This document shows positions 52,825 to 64,000 of a stretch of 64,000 nt of DNA, in pieces. The stretch lies in assembly GCA_036244855.1 (NCBI GenBank), contig BQKZ01000074.1:87371-151370 (forward strand), written 5' to 3'. Origin of the DNA: Temnopleurus reevesii. Lineage: Eukaryota > Echinodermata > Echinoidea > Temnopleuroida > Temnopleuridae. Below the pieces are notes generated by a model that searched no databases, had not been told where the DNA came from, and saw nothing but the letters and a program-made list of their open reading frames with translations. How positions within the stretch are numbered: the stretch's first letter is position 1; each line of letters begins with the position of its first letter. Made by a program: the position numbers and the translations under genes.

Positions 52825-55800
52825 GCGTACTTTTTCTTTTTGGAAATGGATGCAAGTAAGAAAATTCCAAGTCGATGATGATATTATTCTATGTTTTAAT
52901 TTCCCAAGTCCAAATCTCCCATCTATCAGATCTATTAAATAAAAATTGCTGGCATATTGCTTTGACAAGTTCAAGTTTCTCAAAATTTTCTATTTCATTC
53001 GAGAAGAAAATACAAAACATTTTGGAATGCATCATTTATATCTGGTTCAGCCATTTAAACTAATTTGGTTATAAGCATGCTCAATTTTTTAAACTACTTC
53101 ACTTGTATCTAAAAGACTGCATATTTCAAAACTGATGTGGACAACTGTAAAGCTAAATGTAATCTAGATACACACGAAGCGATGCTCCCTGGCACAAAAC
53201 GTAATAGCAAAATCATGTACTTCTTGAAAGAAACCAAGAGATAACTGCAGGCCTATTATCAGCATGTATCAAGGGTCCCCACGTTTATATGTAAACAATC
53301 GCGTCTATGATCTATGTCACCATAATCAGCCCAAAAATCAAATCATAACTTGAACTCCTGACCCAATCCAAAAAACATATCACCTCTAGGACTGAGCAAA
53401 CAACCCACAAGCGACAGCAGAAGCGCTACGTTGAAAAAAATCTCCACCACTTGGAGTTGGATTCACAAAGGCGAATCGGGGCTTGTCATTTGGGCGCCCA
53501 ACTGTCTCATTCTTATCGGGCCATCAAAATAGCAGAAAGGTACAACACTGTAACACCTTCTCTTCAAAGGCAGCCCCATTCCAACACCGAATTCCCCGCG
53601 CAACACAGGCAAGACGTTGAATTTCACTCATGGTTAGAAAAAGGAATAGAAAAGAAATATTGGTGGTATGAGGGGGGCCAACTGCCAAATTCAGGCACCT
53701 CGACAAAGGAAGAGTGGGTCCAACAACTTGTCGGAACGGCTGTGAAATGTTTAAAGTGCGAACACCCCTTTGTGAATTTGTCACAATTGCAGGTATTACT
53801 AAAACAGACGTGATTTTTTGACCCAACACAAAGAAATATGCATTCATCGAGAGGACATAAAAGTTTGGTTGATGCTAAACATAAGTTGGGAACATCTTCC
53901 AGTCAAATTTGGCTTGCGTGTGAAGTTAACATTGGAGGCTTCCTTCCCCCATAAAAGTATCAAGCCGACTTTTATTTCTTACCAAGTACGTGACGTAGCC
54001 ATATTGTGATGATCGATCGAATAATGTTACCCATAGAAACTACTACGTTGGTATTGAAGTAATGTGTAAAGACAGACTTCTAAAGGGGGCTTGTAAAATC
54101 AAAAGTCTGGCTAACATAAAAGAGAGTCATTGGCTCCAACTCCGCTCCCACAAAGAAAACTTTTGTTCCAGCTCAACTACATTGTAATTACACTCATGAA
54201 GAGTTTCCAATTACCCAATAATTATTCTAGTATTAATCTCAAGCACATTTTATTAAAGATTTCTTTGCTACTACATGGGAATAAACGAATAATCGAAACT
54301 GTGCACTAACAAAGTTACAATTGAATCTAACATGAATGCTTTTAGAGCTCAAATTTCAACAAGTAACAAAATTTCATCAAGAAATGAAGAGCAACAAAGG
54401 ATGGAAAAGCCAAATCATGAACAAGTTAAAATGGTCCCAAGACTCCTAAGCTTCCCAGAGTAGCCAAACTGATTACAAGAAAAAAATTATTTTGTCCAAA
54501 TATAAGTGAAATTGCCAGTGGACTTAGTTTTAGAGTTTATAATACAAGGACCTGAAACCAATGACCATAAATTCAAGAATTCTCAATTCACTTAACTTTT
54601 TACAACAAGGGTTATTTTCTTAATCTAAAAAAATGGGCTTACTTGCTTCAATATAATTTCTTGCAGCTTACTTTTAGTTTTGGTACCAATGTGAGAAAAA
54701 TCGGATGACATAACCCTGACTACTAATTTGAACTGGAACAATTAAAACAACTTATTAAGATGGGGCAAGACACTCAAGATCTCATCATCCTAACGACAAT
54801 TACTAAACCGTTTCTAGGCTTCGAAAAATGGGGAGTTAATCGCTAACTAAAGTGTTATGTTTCACAAGTAGGAAGCTACATGAATGACGTGCAAATTAAC
54901 ATACGCTTTTAAAGGGGAAGTCCACATAGTGTGAATTGTAAATATCATGTTAATATCAAAATATTATGAACAAAGGCTAAAAATATGATAGATTTTGATT
55001 AAGTTATGTTGTGGCAAGCAAATTTGGAAAAGTTTCCAATTTTAGAAGCTTTCATCAAGATCACTTTCTACCTTCATTCCGATGAGGATGCCAATGTTAA
55101 GGGTGGGATATATCCCTTTAAAGAAGTTTTCAAAAACTATAAACCTCCCTTGGTGCAATGTTACAAGGCATATCGACTATGCAAGGTGCTATTTGTTCGC
55201 ATTAAGACGGATCATGATCTGTTTGCTGAAAAACTTGAGAAGAGCCCAAGCGGAAGGTTAAACCAACATATTATTCAAGACAGATTCCGATATGATGCGA
55301 AAGATATCTAAAAAACAAACCCTACTTATCACAAAGAGTGTCGCAAAAAATTAAAGTTATCGCCACATGCGCAAAGTCTAGTAAAATGTTTGTTTGTAAG
55401 AATCATGGGAAAACAGAATTTCCAACCATTCCGAAATATTGAAAAGAGGTCGATTTTATGTAAATTCAGTGCTTCCGAGGTTAATAAATAAGCAGATTAC
55501 ATAGTTACTGTTATCATAGTTTGTCTCACAAAAAAAAACATTTGGGTCAGGCGTTTGGCAATTCACTTTTTCATTTCTATTGTGTATATTCGGAATGGTT
55601 GGCCAAACTGGAAAAGATACCATTAATATTGAAAGAGAAAATTTTCATCTTCATCTAAATTTTAACTGCATGGATTTGCTCAATTTGGCAACATCAGGCA
55701 TAATTTAAGAAAATTGATAATTATCTTGATCCCAATATGATAATGGTGAAAAAATCAGTTTTGAATTCAGAAAAAAATTCCAAGATCCTTTTAGACTATT

Positions 55801-56764
55801 TTTATCAATAATTTTCTGTCAAGAAATGGTATCTTTTCCATAGAATGAACATTAGAGAAAGAACATTCAATAATCAAATATAAACATGTACAGTGGAAAC
55901 CTTTTGAATTAAGATTAATCTGGCCCATGCTCTTTGTTTTCATGATTTTTTTTTGTAATTTTTTTAACAAAATCGAGAAAGGATTTAGATTAAATCTTGC
56001 TATAAGGTCATTTTGATGACCACATGCATCTTTTCAAACAGTCTCCACTGTACATATCACGTTAATAACACACACATCACCAGAGCTACACATTGTCATT
56101 TCAAATAATTTGACTGTACTGCACCAAAATAATATACTCCATTTAAAAGGTGATTCGTTGATCCTCGATAAAGTTTTTTTGATAAACAAGTAAACTGTAG
56201 TGGGTTTAGAAGAGTATATCATTTTGGTTCAAACAGACAAAAGCCCCTTTTCAAATAGTTGTCAGCTTGTAAGTATACCAGAATCACTATTTTTCCATAT
56301 TTTCTGTCAATTTGATGGCACTTAGTTTGTGTTTAAAATTATGCAAATGGAAAATGACTGTACTATCAAAATTCACCTCCCTTTTCGAAACATTTGCTGG
56401 GATCAATACAAAGATTTATATTTATGTATTTCTAAATTTCAATAGAAAAATCTTTCAAAAATTCTTTTAAAAAGTTGTCAATATGTTGGTTGAAAATATA
56501 GAATGTATATTCATAAATAGCAATACATAATCCCATATCAATTTTTTTCAATTTTAAATACAAACTGACAACTTTTTGAAGCTCACATCATTCACTCATT
56601 TCATATGTGCCTAAATGCTGTGAGCAGACATATTTTTGAGGAAGTATATTGTATATTTAAGGGGCAGTATATTGTACATTTACAATAACCTACCACCTGA
56701 AAACAAAAATTGCCCACAAGCATTCCAGCACACATGACCAACAATCATCGGAGAACAAAATGAT

Positions 56765-56778
56765 CTACTCACCCTGAG
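56765..56778 (-). other. 5' splice site (donor) ending exon 1
   Basis: Read on the minus strand, the exon ends CAGG and is followed by GTGAGTA, a near-consensus donor. The last exonic base is 56773 and the intron starts at 56772. The split is after the first base of a glycine/aspartate/glutamate-type codon (phase 1). The open frame runs into TAG six bases inside the intron, so the message must be spliced here. The cut falls inside the F-T-Q motif region of CSPG repeat 12, which would otherwise be about 40-50 residues short. Confidence 0.85.
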
Positions 56779-59700
56779 TGAAGTTGGTGATGGAGACGTT
56801 TCCGAGAGCGATGTTCATCAGGTAGCCATGCTGGGGTTGAGTGGTGATGACGTAGAGGAGGCTGTTGTCCACGCTGTCTCGGTCCTCGGCCATCAGGTAC
56901 TTGTTGGTGATCATGAAGCCAAGGTTCCCGGTGCCAAGGAGGTCAAGAGTCGGGGCGCCACGGTTGACAACCAGCTGCGGCATTCCGTTGTCGACCGGTA
57001 CAATGTCAATGGGGACCTGCTGGGGCTGGCGGGTCAGGGTAGTGATGTCGGGAAGGACATAGAATTCAGAGTGGGTTCCATCGGTCACAATGAAAGAGAA
57101 AGAGTCTGTGGTGTACTCTGAACCATCATGCTGGTAACTGATGAGGTTCTCGTTGATATCGTGCATGGTAAACTCAGTGACAAGTTGGGTGTTGTTTCGG
57201 AGGATGTTGCCGTGGATGGGAAGCTGCGTGATGGTGAAGCGGAGCTCGGTATCGGGACTGTCTCTATCATCGATGCTAAGCTCAAATGGCGTGATGAGCT
57301 TGTTGTCTCCCTCAGAAAGGCGGACAGTATCGTAACGGACGACCGGCTCTTTGTTGTCAACATCGGTGAAGGTGATTCGGAAAGTGCGGACGACGGTGTT
57401 GAAGCCATCGGTGACCTCGAACTGGAAGCTGTCCATTCGGATCTCATCCTCAGCAGTGTGCACATAGTAGATCTTGCTTCCAGCAAGGTCAAGCTGAGTG
57501 AAAGAGGTGATTGGCATGCCAGGGTTGTCAGTGCTCTCGAGGTGACCCTTGGTTGGAGCTCTGGTGATGGTGAAGAGGAGATCCTCATCGGGGCTGTTCA
57601 GATCACTGGTGCTGATGATGCTCGTTGTCAAGGTAACACGGCTTCCCTCCTGCATGGTTACGCCAGCATTGATGATGGAAGGATGAACGTTGTCGATGTG
57701 GTCGATGGTCACATAGAAGTATCTGTCGATCAATGGGTTCTCACCATCGGTGATGTCAAATTTGATGAGGTCTCTGCCACCAACATCGCCAGTGTGGACA
57801 TATCGGATACGTTGGTTGTCAACTTCCCACTGGGTGAAGTTCTTGCCAAGAGTGATGTTCTGGACGACTGAGCCATCAAACTTATCGAGCCTCTGGAGCA
57901 AGCCATGCTCGGGTCCAAAGCGAACTGTGTAGGTGAGGTTGGAGTCGGCAGAGTCAAGATCGGTAGCCTTCAGGATTCTGTTGTTGATTATTCTGGTTTC
58001 TCCGATCTCGATGTCAATTCCATCATTAATGGTCAGACGTGGTGTCTCGTCATCAACTGGCAGGATGATGACCAAGATTTCCTTGGTGACTTCGTACTTT
58101 CCATCGGTAAGCAGAATAGTGAAGGAGTCTTCTGTTGTCTCGGAGTCATCGTGGATGTACTTGATGTCGTTGCCATTTGCGATCTGGTCCATGGTGAAGT
58201 TGAGGATTGGGATATCACCTTGGATTCTGGTATATGTGATTGTACCATGCTGAGGTGGACTGACAATGAAGAAGTGGAGCTCATCAGCTGGGATATCGCC
58301 ATCTTCAGCACGGAGGAGAGGTTCATCAATGATTTGCTGGCCGCCCTCTGGGACAAGGATCTCTCGGGCGAAGACCACAGGAACCTCATCATTCACAGGG
58401 TTGACGTTGATGGGGAATAAGAAGTTGGGTGACACGTTGACTCCATCTGTGCAGCTGAAGGTGAACTGATCTTCCTCTGGCTCAACATTCTTGTGGATAC
58501 TCTGGACGTAGTTGATGTGGTTAAGTCGCAGATCTCTGATGCTGAAGGCACTGATTGGCATGCCACCACGTGATTTCTCTGAGCCTGGGGCAGGAGAGAT
58601 GTTCTCAAGATACCCAACGCTCGGACCGACCACAATGGTGCATAGGACATCATCGTCTTCAGTATCAACATCTGGAGCTTGGAGATGGGTCAAGTTGATG
58701 TTTCCTTTGCCAGATTCGTCAACGTAATACTGGACACCCATGGTAACGTTAGGAGCAAGGTTGTCGACTGGAAGGATGGTGACGTAGACTTCTACCTGGT
58801 TGATCTGGTTTCCTCCAAGAATCCAGTCAGGAGACATGTCAGACAGGGTCAGGTTGAATGAATCTTCACGTTTGGTAGGGCCAATTTCTCCACCGGTGTG
58901 TACATATCGAACAAGTCCATTAACAATGTCCTGCTGGGTGAAAACATCGGCGATAATACCATTGCTCTCAATCCTACCATCACGTGGCGGCCTGTCAACG
59001 ATGAAGCTGAGGAGGAGATCTTCAGTGTCTGGGTCAGAAGCACTCAAAATGTTTGATGTGATGAGGCTGAAGGAGTTCTCCTGGACTTCCAAGAAAGAGC
59101 CGATGGTGCCAGGTGGGAGATCCAGTGTTGGAGCTTCATCGTCAATGGGTGCGATATTGACATGGATGGTAATGGGCACAACATGGACGCCGTCTGTGAT
59201 CTCAAGACTGATGGTGTCGCTCGTTTCCTCAGCATTGCCGCTAACGTATTTCAACAATCCTTGCTCAATGTCCATCAGGGTGATTTCATCTCCTTTCTGT
59301 AGCTGGATGCCAGTGTCAACATCTCCCAAGTACACTGTACCATGGTAAGAAGGCTGTACCATAATGACACGGATCTGGCTCCTGTCTGTGTCGGGATCTG
59401 TGGCATCAAGCATGGTCTGGTCGATAACGATGGTGCCACGCTCAAACACTTGGATTCCGGTATTGGTGATTGTTGGTGGTTTGTTGTCCACTGGGCGGAG
59501 AAGAATGGTGAAGGTAGCAGTATCAGCCATGTTTCCTTGAGTGTCCTGAACAACAAAGGCGAATGAAATGGCGCGTGGAGCAATTCCCAGTTCGGTGCTT
59601 GGTGGCTTGTAGGACACCTTCATGTGGTTGATCTGAGCTTGGGTAAACATGCTGATGGGGGTATCTGGCTCATCAGTAAGAACAATGTCACCAACAGGAA

Positions 59701-61828
59701 GAAGACTGCGCTGATCTGAATCAGAAAGTGGTGAGGTAATTGTGTATTTCAAATCCCTATCGTTGCTGTCCATGTCTGTGTACCTCAGATTTTTCTTGAG
59801 GATGGGTGTGATTTGGAATTCATCAACAGAGAGCTGAAGAGAGGTGCCCTGATATAATTCAGGAGGCTGCAAATCTTGTGGCATGACTTTGACAAGGAAT
59901 TCCTGCACAGGCGATTCATTGGGTTGCGGTTCTGCATTGTCCACCACTCTGAAGAGGATCCTGTCAAAGACTGGGTCTGCGTTGTGGGTGCCACCGTGTC
60001 TGTAGAAGAGATGTCCATTCAGGAGGTCCTCGAGAGTAAATTCTGTGACTTCACGCTCGTAGAAATTGTCCTGAGAAATCCAATTTTGGGGATCAACAGG
60101 GATCTGGACTTGACGGAGGAAGAGGCTTCCCTGGTCAGAGAGAGGCTGCTCGAGAACGAAGCGGATTGTGCTGTCGTCAGAATCAATGTCCGTTGCACTC
60201 AAGATGAATCCTGTGATTCCAATCTCGCTACCCTCATTCACCACTACACCAGTGTTGACATCTACAATCGGAGCCTCGTCATCGATGGGGGCAATGATGA
60301 TGGGGAACAGGAACTCGACTTCGTGCTGGCCATCGGTCATACGGAAAATGATGTTGTCACTGTAAGTGTCCGTTCCGTAGTGATGGTAGGTGACTGCACC
60401 CTCGATGAGGTCCCCAATGGTGAATTGCTTGATGCGCTGGTTTCCGATGCGGAGTTCACCATACCTCGATCCATTGATGGGAGCAATGATTACATCCTGA
60501 AGATTGTCCTCGTCAGAGATCCCAAGATTTTGGCCACCCAAAAGCTGTCTGGATTGACCTTCAAAGAGCACAAGTCCTGTGTTGGTTGTTACGACTGGAG
60601 CGAGGGTGTTCTTGGGCTTTACGACAATCATAAGCGAGTGTGGGTCAGATGTTGCCAACTCAGAATCAACAATCTCCAACTCAATCTGGTAGATGCTCTG
60701 GAAATCAGTGTCCCTTGGAGGAGGCTTGTAGGCTATCTTAAGGTCCCTTAGATCCTTCTGGGTGAAAGAAGTGATAGGTTGGTTGCGATCATCAGTACTC
60801 ACAATCATGCCATCATCTGGTCCAAGGGTTTGCGAGGTGATATTGAAAATGAGCATGTCGCTGGGCGTTTCCACATCCTCGGCAGCCAAAATAGAAGGGG
60901 TAATGGCCGTCATGACAAACTGGTCAACTTCCATCATCATGTCACTCGTCAGGACCAAACTTGGCGGAGTGTTCTCTTCTCCATCACGGATCCTCACCAT
61001 ACTCTGGAAGTATTCCTGCTTCACCAACTCGCCATCCAAGGTCTGGAGCTCAACAACGAGAGGAATGTAGTCTTCGCGGGGAGATGCGGTAGCTGCGGTG
61101 TGGCGGTACTGAATTTGAAGATCCAAGAAATCCGCACAATCAATCATCTGTCCTTGCTCATCGTGATTGATCACGGTTCCGTAGCGAGGAAGTCCAGAAC
61201 TCGAACTCAGCACGGTCACTTTACAAACTTGAGTGGCATCATCCCAGGCAAACTCCAATTTGCTAGAATCCAAAGTGTCACTCAATCCCATAAGATTCTC
61301 AACTTCAAGAGGGACATTCTTGGTTACGATTTCAAGCTGCTTGGATTCCACACGGACGTCGATGGTGAAGGGGATGATAAAGGTTTCCGTGTTGGTGTCA
61401 TATCGGAGCTGCAATCTAACTTTATCAAACTGGGGTTTGCGGGAGCCAAAATGAACATATTTCACTTCACCGGGTCCAAAGTCACAAGGGAAATCTGATG
61501 GTACAAGTCGGCCAGGGATCTGCGAGAGGGGTTCGCTATGTTTTGGCAAAACTTTGATGGTACACAAGTGACCTTCTTCCACATTTATCACCAGTTCCGA
61601 GTTCGGGTCGACTGCTTTCTCACGTCCAAAAGGCACAGAAATACCGGTATTTCTCACAATTATTCTGTTTTCTCTTGACGTTTCGGGATCAATTCCACCA
61701 AGATTCACACCGGGGTTGTTGGGCGGATCAACAGTTCTAACATCGCTGGTTCCAAGAATCCAGGTACCCTGCGCCGCTATCATGCCGGGCAGGACGGCGG
61801 CGATTACACACAAGAGAGCCGAAGCCAT
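56773..61828 (-). CDS. ECM3: ECM3/FREM2-like extracellular matrix protein, giant first coding exon (5' partial CDS)
   Basis: This exon encodes the N-terminal 1685 residues of a secreted FRAS1/FREM-family matrix protein. Residues 1-20 are a hydrophobic signal peptide with probable cleavage after an A-A-Q stretch. Residues ~21-286 form the N-terminal domain with cysteines at 89, 115, 202 and 231. Twelve CSPG repeats follow, starting near 287, 409, 519, 655, 784, 899, 1025, 1149, 1262, 1382, 1494 and 1616. Most open after a P-[VI]-D-[ND]-x-x-P linker and carry an I-x-x-F-T-Q-x-D-[LI] motif. Over ten N-x-S/T sequons are visible. Repeat 12 is cut by the exon end, so the rest of it and the family's usual Calx-beta domains and C-terminus must lie on later exons. 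The start is the ATG at 61828-61826: it has a GCC-ATG-G context, begins the signal peptide and is the first ATG after an in-frame TAA. A longer reading from TTG at 61861 is rejected. Family role (known): basement-membrane protein; sea urchin ECM3 is a substrate for migrating mesenchyme cells. The FREM-type call is firm; the orthologue name is less certain. Confidence 0.93.
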
Positions 61829-62150
61829 GGCGAAGAACCGCTCAACTTCAGAATAGTTCAATTCACTTTAGCAGCTCCCCAATGCAACAAACGAATGGTA
61901 GAATAATCGCACCTGCAAGCCAACTCTAATCACAAAAGTTTAGCCAGCAGTCACCAACACGTCCTAGCTCCTACGAAAGCCCGAACAAGTGTGATGTGAA
62001 GGAATGGGAGGCGAGCGAGATAAAATTCAGGGGTGCATAAAAAGTTTAGCAGAGGGGAACGCTTGTCCGCAAAACTCCACAGAGTTGCACTGTGAGCATG
62101 CGTGCAAAGCCCGAAGGCGTGGTTAATAGACTACGCTGAAAGGTGATTGG
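61829..62150 (-). promoter_or_regulatory. 5' UTR and proximal promoter of the ECM3-like gene
   Basis: This stretch lies directly upstream of the start codon and is clearly richer in G+C and CpG than the intron side. An in-frame TAA 45 bases before the ATG closes the reading frame, so the adjacent part is untranslated leader. An inverted ATTGG at 62146-62150 reads CCAAT in the sense of the gene, about 320 bases before the ATG. A GCATGCGTGC word near 62096-62105 resembles an NRF1-type half-palindrome. I see no TATA box in the right orientation. The transcription start cannot be placed from sequence alone. Confidence 0.5.
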
Positions 62151-62760
62151 TCCTCGGGGCGATTAGATTTCTTTTCAGTCCGCCCTATACACTCAACACA
62201 CAGTACACGCAATCCTGTATCATTTTCTTTGACTACCGAATGAATCCTCATTTACAAAATATGCACAAAAAATGCATTCGGTCTAAGTCGCAAACGCTGT
62301 TAATACCGATCGGAATTAATCAAGATAATGAAGAAATGCATGGATGACGGCACATTTATTAACTTGCCAGATTTGTGTGGGTTGAAGTTTTTGTCTTGTT
62401 AACCCACATTAGGAAAAGAGGGAGGAATTGATATGTCTCAAACCAGACATGGTCAGAAAATTTGCAGACAGGTCGGGTTGATTGCGGTTAGATTAAAAAT
62501 AAAACATCAAAGCCACAAAATGTATTCGCGTCAACCTGTAGTTGTGTAACTCGAACAAAAAATATCTGTTTCATAATTTATTCCTGCTAAAACAAAAATG
62601 TTAATGAACATTCTTGTAATTATGTGCCGGTTGGCTTTATTTCGTGCTCTGGTTTTATGAAAAGTGCATTAGGTCTTGAACTTTGAAAGTAGGCCTAAAT
62701 TTATGAGTAAAAAACATGGTGAACAGTGGTTACAACACTCTTCTGCCCCTTCTTATTCTC

Positions 62761-62821
62761 CTTCTTCTTCTTCTTCTTCTTCTTCTTCTTCTTCTTCTTC
62801 TTCTTCTTCTTCTTCTTCTTC
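62761..62821 (+). repeat. (CTT)20 microsatellite
   Basis: Twenty uninterrupted CTT units. They sit inside a longer polypyrimidine domain that continues with imperfect CTT/CCT units to about 63048. Confidence 0.97.
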
Positions 62822-63296
62822 TAATTCCCCTTTTTCTTTCTCTTCTTCTTCTTCTTCTCTTCCTCCTAATTATTCACCCTCCTCCTTCTTCAGCTCCTTT
62901 TTATTTCCCTTCTCTTTTGTCCTTCTTCTTCCTCAGTTCTGCTTCCTTTTCCTCTCCTTCATCCTCTTTTTTCATATTCGTTATTTTTCTTCAAGATTTT
63001 TTCTATTTCACCCTCCCTCCCTTTTGTTCTTCTACTTTGGAGACTTAATTTAATAATCATATTGTTTCCCCCTTCCATACATATACTTGCACATAATATA
63101 ATGCTCTGATTGGTAAGAGTACTATTTCTGTTCTTCTTTGCCTGATTGCTCAAAACACTAACTTTTTACAGAACCACAAAACTCCGCGAAATTTGGGCGG
63201 GGTCGCTTCTTTTCACCTTATGAAAGTCGTCGTTATTCTCTTTCTACCTGTGCACAGGCTGTGCCCACCCGTTTATAACAAAAAAAGGAGATAGAA

Positions 63297-63356
63297 AGAA
63301 AGAAGGAAATGAATTATTTCTTTCTTTCAAAAGAAAGAAAAGAAAAGAAACAGAAA
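63297..63356. repeat. GAAA/TTTC palindromic tract (cruciform-prone)
   Basis: A GAAAGAAAGAAGG arm is followed by ATTTCTTTCTTTC and then AGAAAGAAAAG. Neighbouring purine and pyrimidine arms can pair as two overlapping hairpins around short AATTA and CAAA loops. Confidence 0.65.
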
Positions 63357-63599
63357 GAAACAGGAATACCCATTAAAATATGCTATTTACATGCCTTGAT
63401 AAATCATGAGCAATAATTATCATTCCTTTCAATAAAGACATTTGAAAAAGTTGAAAAAATATAAAAGTTATACACATCATGGGGTTGTGCAAGAAGATGA
63501 TTAATGTGTTTCATAACATAACATTTCTTAAAAGCCCGCTTGCATAACACTTTGCTTTTGCACATTTTTAGGGTGCAATGGAGCAATTAATGATGTTTT

Positions 63600-64000
63600 C
63601 TGCCTTCCCTTATTTTTCTCTTACCTACTCTTCCTTTCCTATCTTTCCATTTATCTTCACCAAATAGATCTTCTTCCAAAAAGTTTCTTCTTCGTTTTCC
63701 ACCTCCTTCTCTTCTTCCTTTCTTCTTCTTCATCATCTTCTTCTTCTCCCCCTCCACCTGCTCCTCCTCTTGCTTCTTGCTTCTTTTTCGTCGTCGTCTT
63801 ATTTTTTTTTTTATTCTTCTTCTTGGTATTCTTCATCTTTCTTCTCCTTTTTCTTCTTCTTTTTTTTTTCTTCTTCTTCTTCTTCTTCTTCTTCTTCTTT
63901 TTCTTCTCACTCCTCCTCCTCTTCATTTCCTTCTCTCCCTACTCTTTTCCGTCTTCTTCTTCTCTGTCTTCTTCAATCTTAATTTTCAGTTCATCTTCTT
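63600..64000 (+). repeat. Long polypyrimidine (CTT/TTC-rich) tract reaching the window edge
   Basis: Almost pure C/T for about 340 bases, with a T-run near 63860 followed by nine or more TTC units (63870-63899) and many imperfect CTT/CCT units. The tract probably continues beyond the window. On the sense strand of the ECM3-like gene it is a polypurine block about 1.8 kb upstream of the start codon. Confidence 0.9.

Larger units (their letters stand above)
45335..56772 (-). other. Non-coding DNA, probable proximal part of intron 1 of the ECM3-like gene
   Basis: AT-rich sequence directly downstream of the exon 1 donor. Apart from two MITE-like elements (46925-47157 and 52597-52824) and a short tandem repeat at 49779-49804, I see no recognisable gene. 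Open frames here are short and many lack an ATG. None contains a CSPG or Calx-beta signature on the minus strand. A 101-codon ATG frame at 55006-55311 (+) and a 120-codon frame at 53451-53813 (+) match nothing I know. A short exon of the ECM3-like gene could be missed by eye. Confidence 0.55.
62151..64000. other. Upstream flank of the ECM3-like gene; simple-sequence DNA, no gene seen
   Basis: Beyond the promoter the sequence is AT-rich and then dominated by two long polypyrimidine tracts (62738-63048 and 63600-64000). Between them is a GAAA-type palindromic tract. A GGGCGGGG (Sp1-type) word lies near 63195 and a perfect 12-base palindrome CCTGTGCACAGG at 63247-63258. Open frames here encode only poly-Ser, poly-Leu or poly-Lys from the microsatellites and are not genes. 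Confidence 0.6.

Noticed and set aside
53451..53813. 120-codon plus-strand frame in a slightly GC-richer patch, with an overlapping minus-strand frame
   Set aside because: Examined as a possible exon of the ECM3-like gene, but neither strand shows CSPG or Calx-beta features or resembles a known protein.
55006..55311. 101-codon ATG-started plus-strand frame
   Set aside because: Lysine-rich composition fits the AT-rich background. It has no recognised family or splice context and is on the opposite strand to the ECM3-like gene. Retained only as a mention.
57128..57871. 247-codon plus-strand open frame inside the ECM3-like exon
   Set aside because: Antisense shadow of the real coding strand. 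The minus strand encodes continuous CSPG repeats here, while the plus frame has no domain and only mirrors codon bias.
59876..60751. 291-codon plus-strand open frame inside the ECM3-like exon
   Set aside because: Another antisense shadow. Its residue pattern is the complement of CSPG repeats 2-3, and no independent motif is present.
60779..61498. 239-codon plus-strand open frame over the N-terminal domain and repeat 1
   Set aside because: Antisense shadow of the coding exon with no recognisable domain.
62676..63053. Open frames rich in Ser or Leu over the CTT tract
   Set aside because: Translation of a microsatellite; the low-complexity product is an artefact of the repeat.
63657..63926. 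Lys/Arg-rich minus-strand open frame
   Set aside because: Translation of the GAA-rich complement of the polypyrimidine tract, not a protein.

Overview
The window is eukaryotic, AT-rich and almost entirely non-coding. The only convincing gene is the 5' end of a very large secreted extracellular-matrix protein on the minus strand at the right-hand end. It is a FRAS1/FREM-type protein with an N-terminal domain and twelve CSPG (NG2-type) repeats. The closest described match I recognise is sea urchin ECM3, a FREM2-like basal-lamina protein. The protein family, the CTT/GAA microsatellites, scattered TAGGCCTA-type words and the strong allelic-looking polymorphism all suggest an echinoderm, most likely a sea urchin. 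The species assignment is inference.

Layout. 1-7994: unique non-coding DNA with a CpG-dense patch near 2.65-2.95 kb, a C14 run and one copy of a small inverted-repeat element near 4.2 kb. 7995: a single N. 7996-18045: a 10.05-kb block (copy A). 18046: a second single N. 18047-35327: unique non-coding DNA. 35328-45334: copy B of the same 10-kb block, in the same orientation and nearly identical. 45335-56772: unique non-coding DNA with two more copies of the inverted-repeat element. 56773-61828: the giant first coding exon (minus strand). 61829-62150: 5' UTR and promoter. 62151-64000: upstream flank dominated by polypyrimidine (CTT) tracts.

Interpretation. The gene reads right to left, so everything from 56772 down towards 1 lies downstream of exon 1. 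It is most simply a giant first intron, although another gene hidden there cannot be excluded. I found no second exon by eye. The 10-kb repeat looks like an assembly artefact: copy A is cut exactly at two single-N gaps, and it differs from copy B in a patchy, allele-like way. The likeliest explanation is that the second haplotype of one locus was dropped into a gap. No transposase, reverse transcriptase, rRNA, convincing tRNA or CRISPR was seen. Beyond the gene, the window's main novelties are a ~230-bp inverted-repeat (MITE-like) family with three copies, an exact-register 4 x 20 bp tandem repeat, and the misplaced haplotype block.
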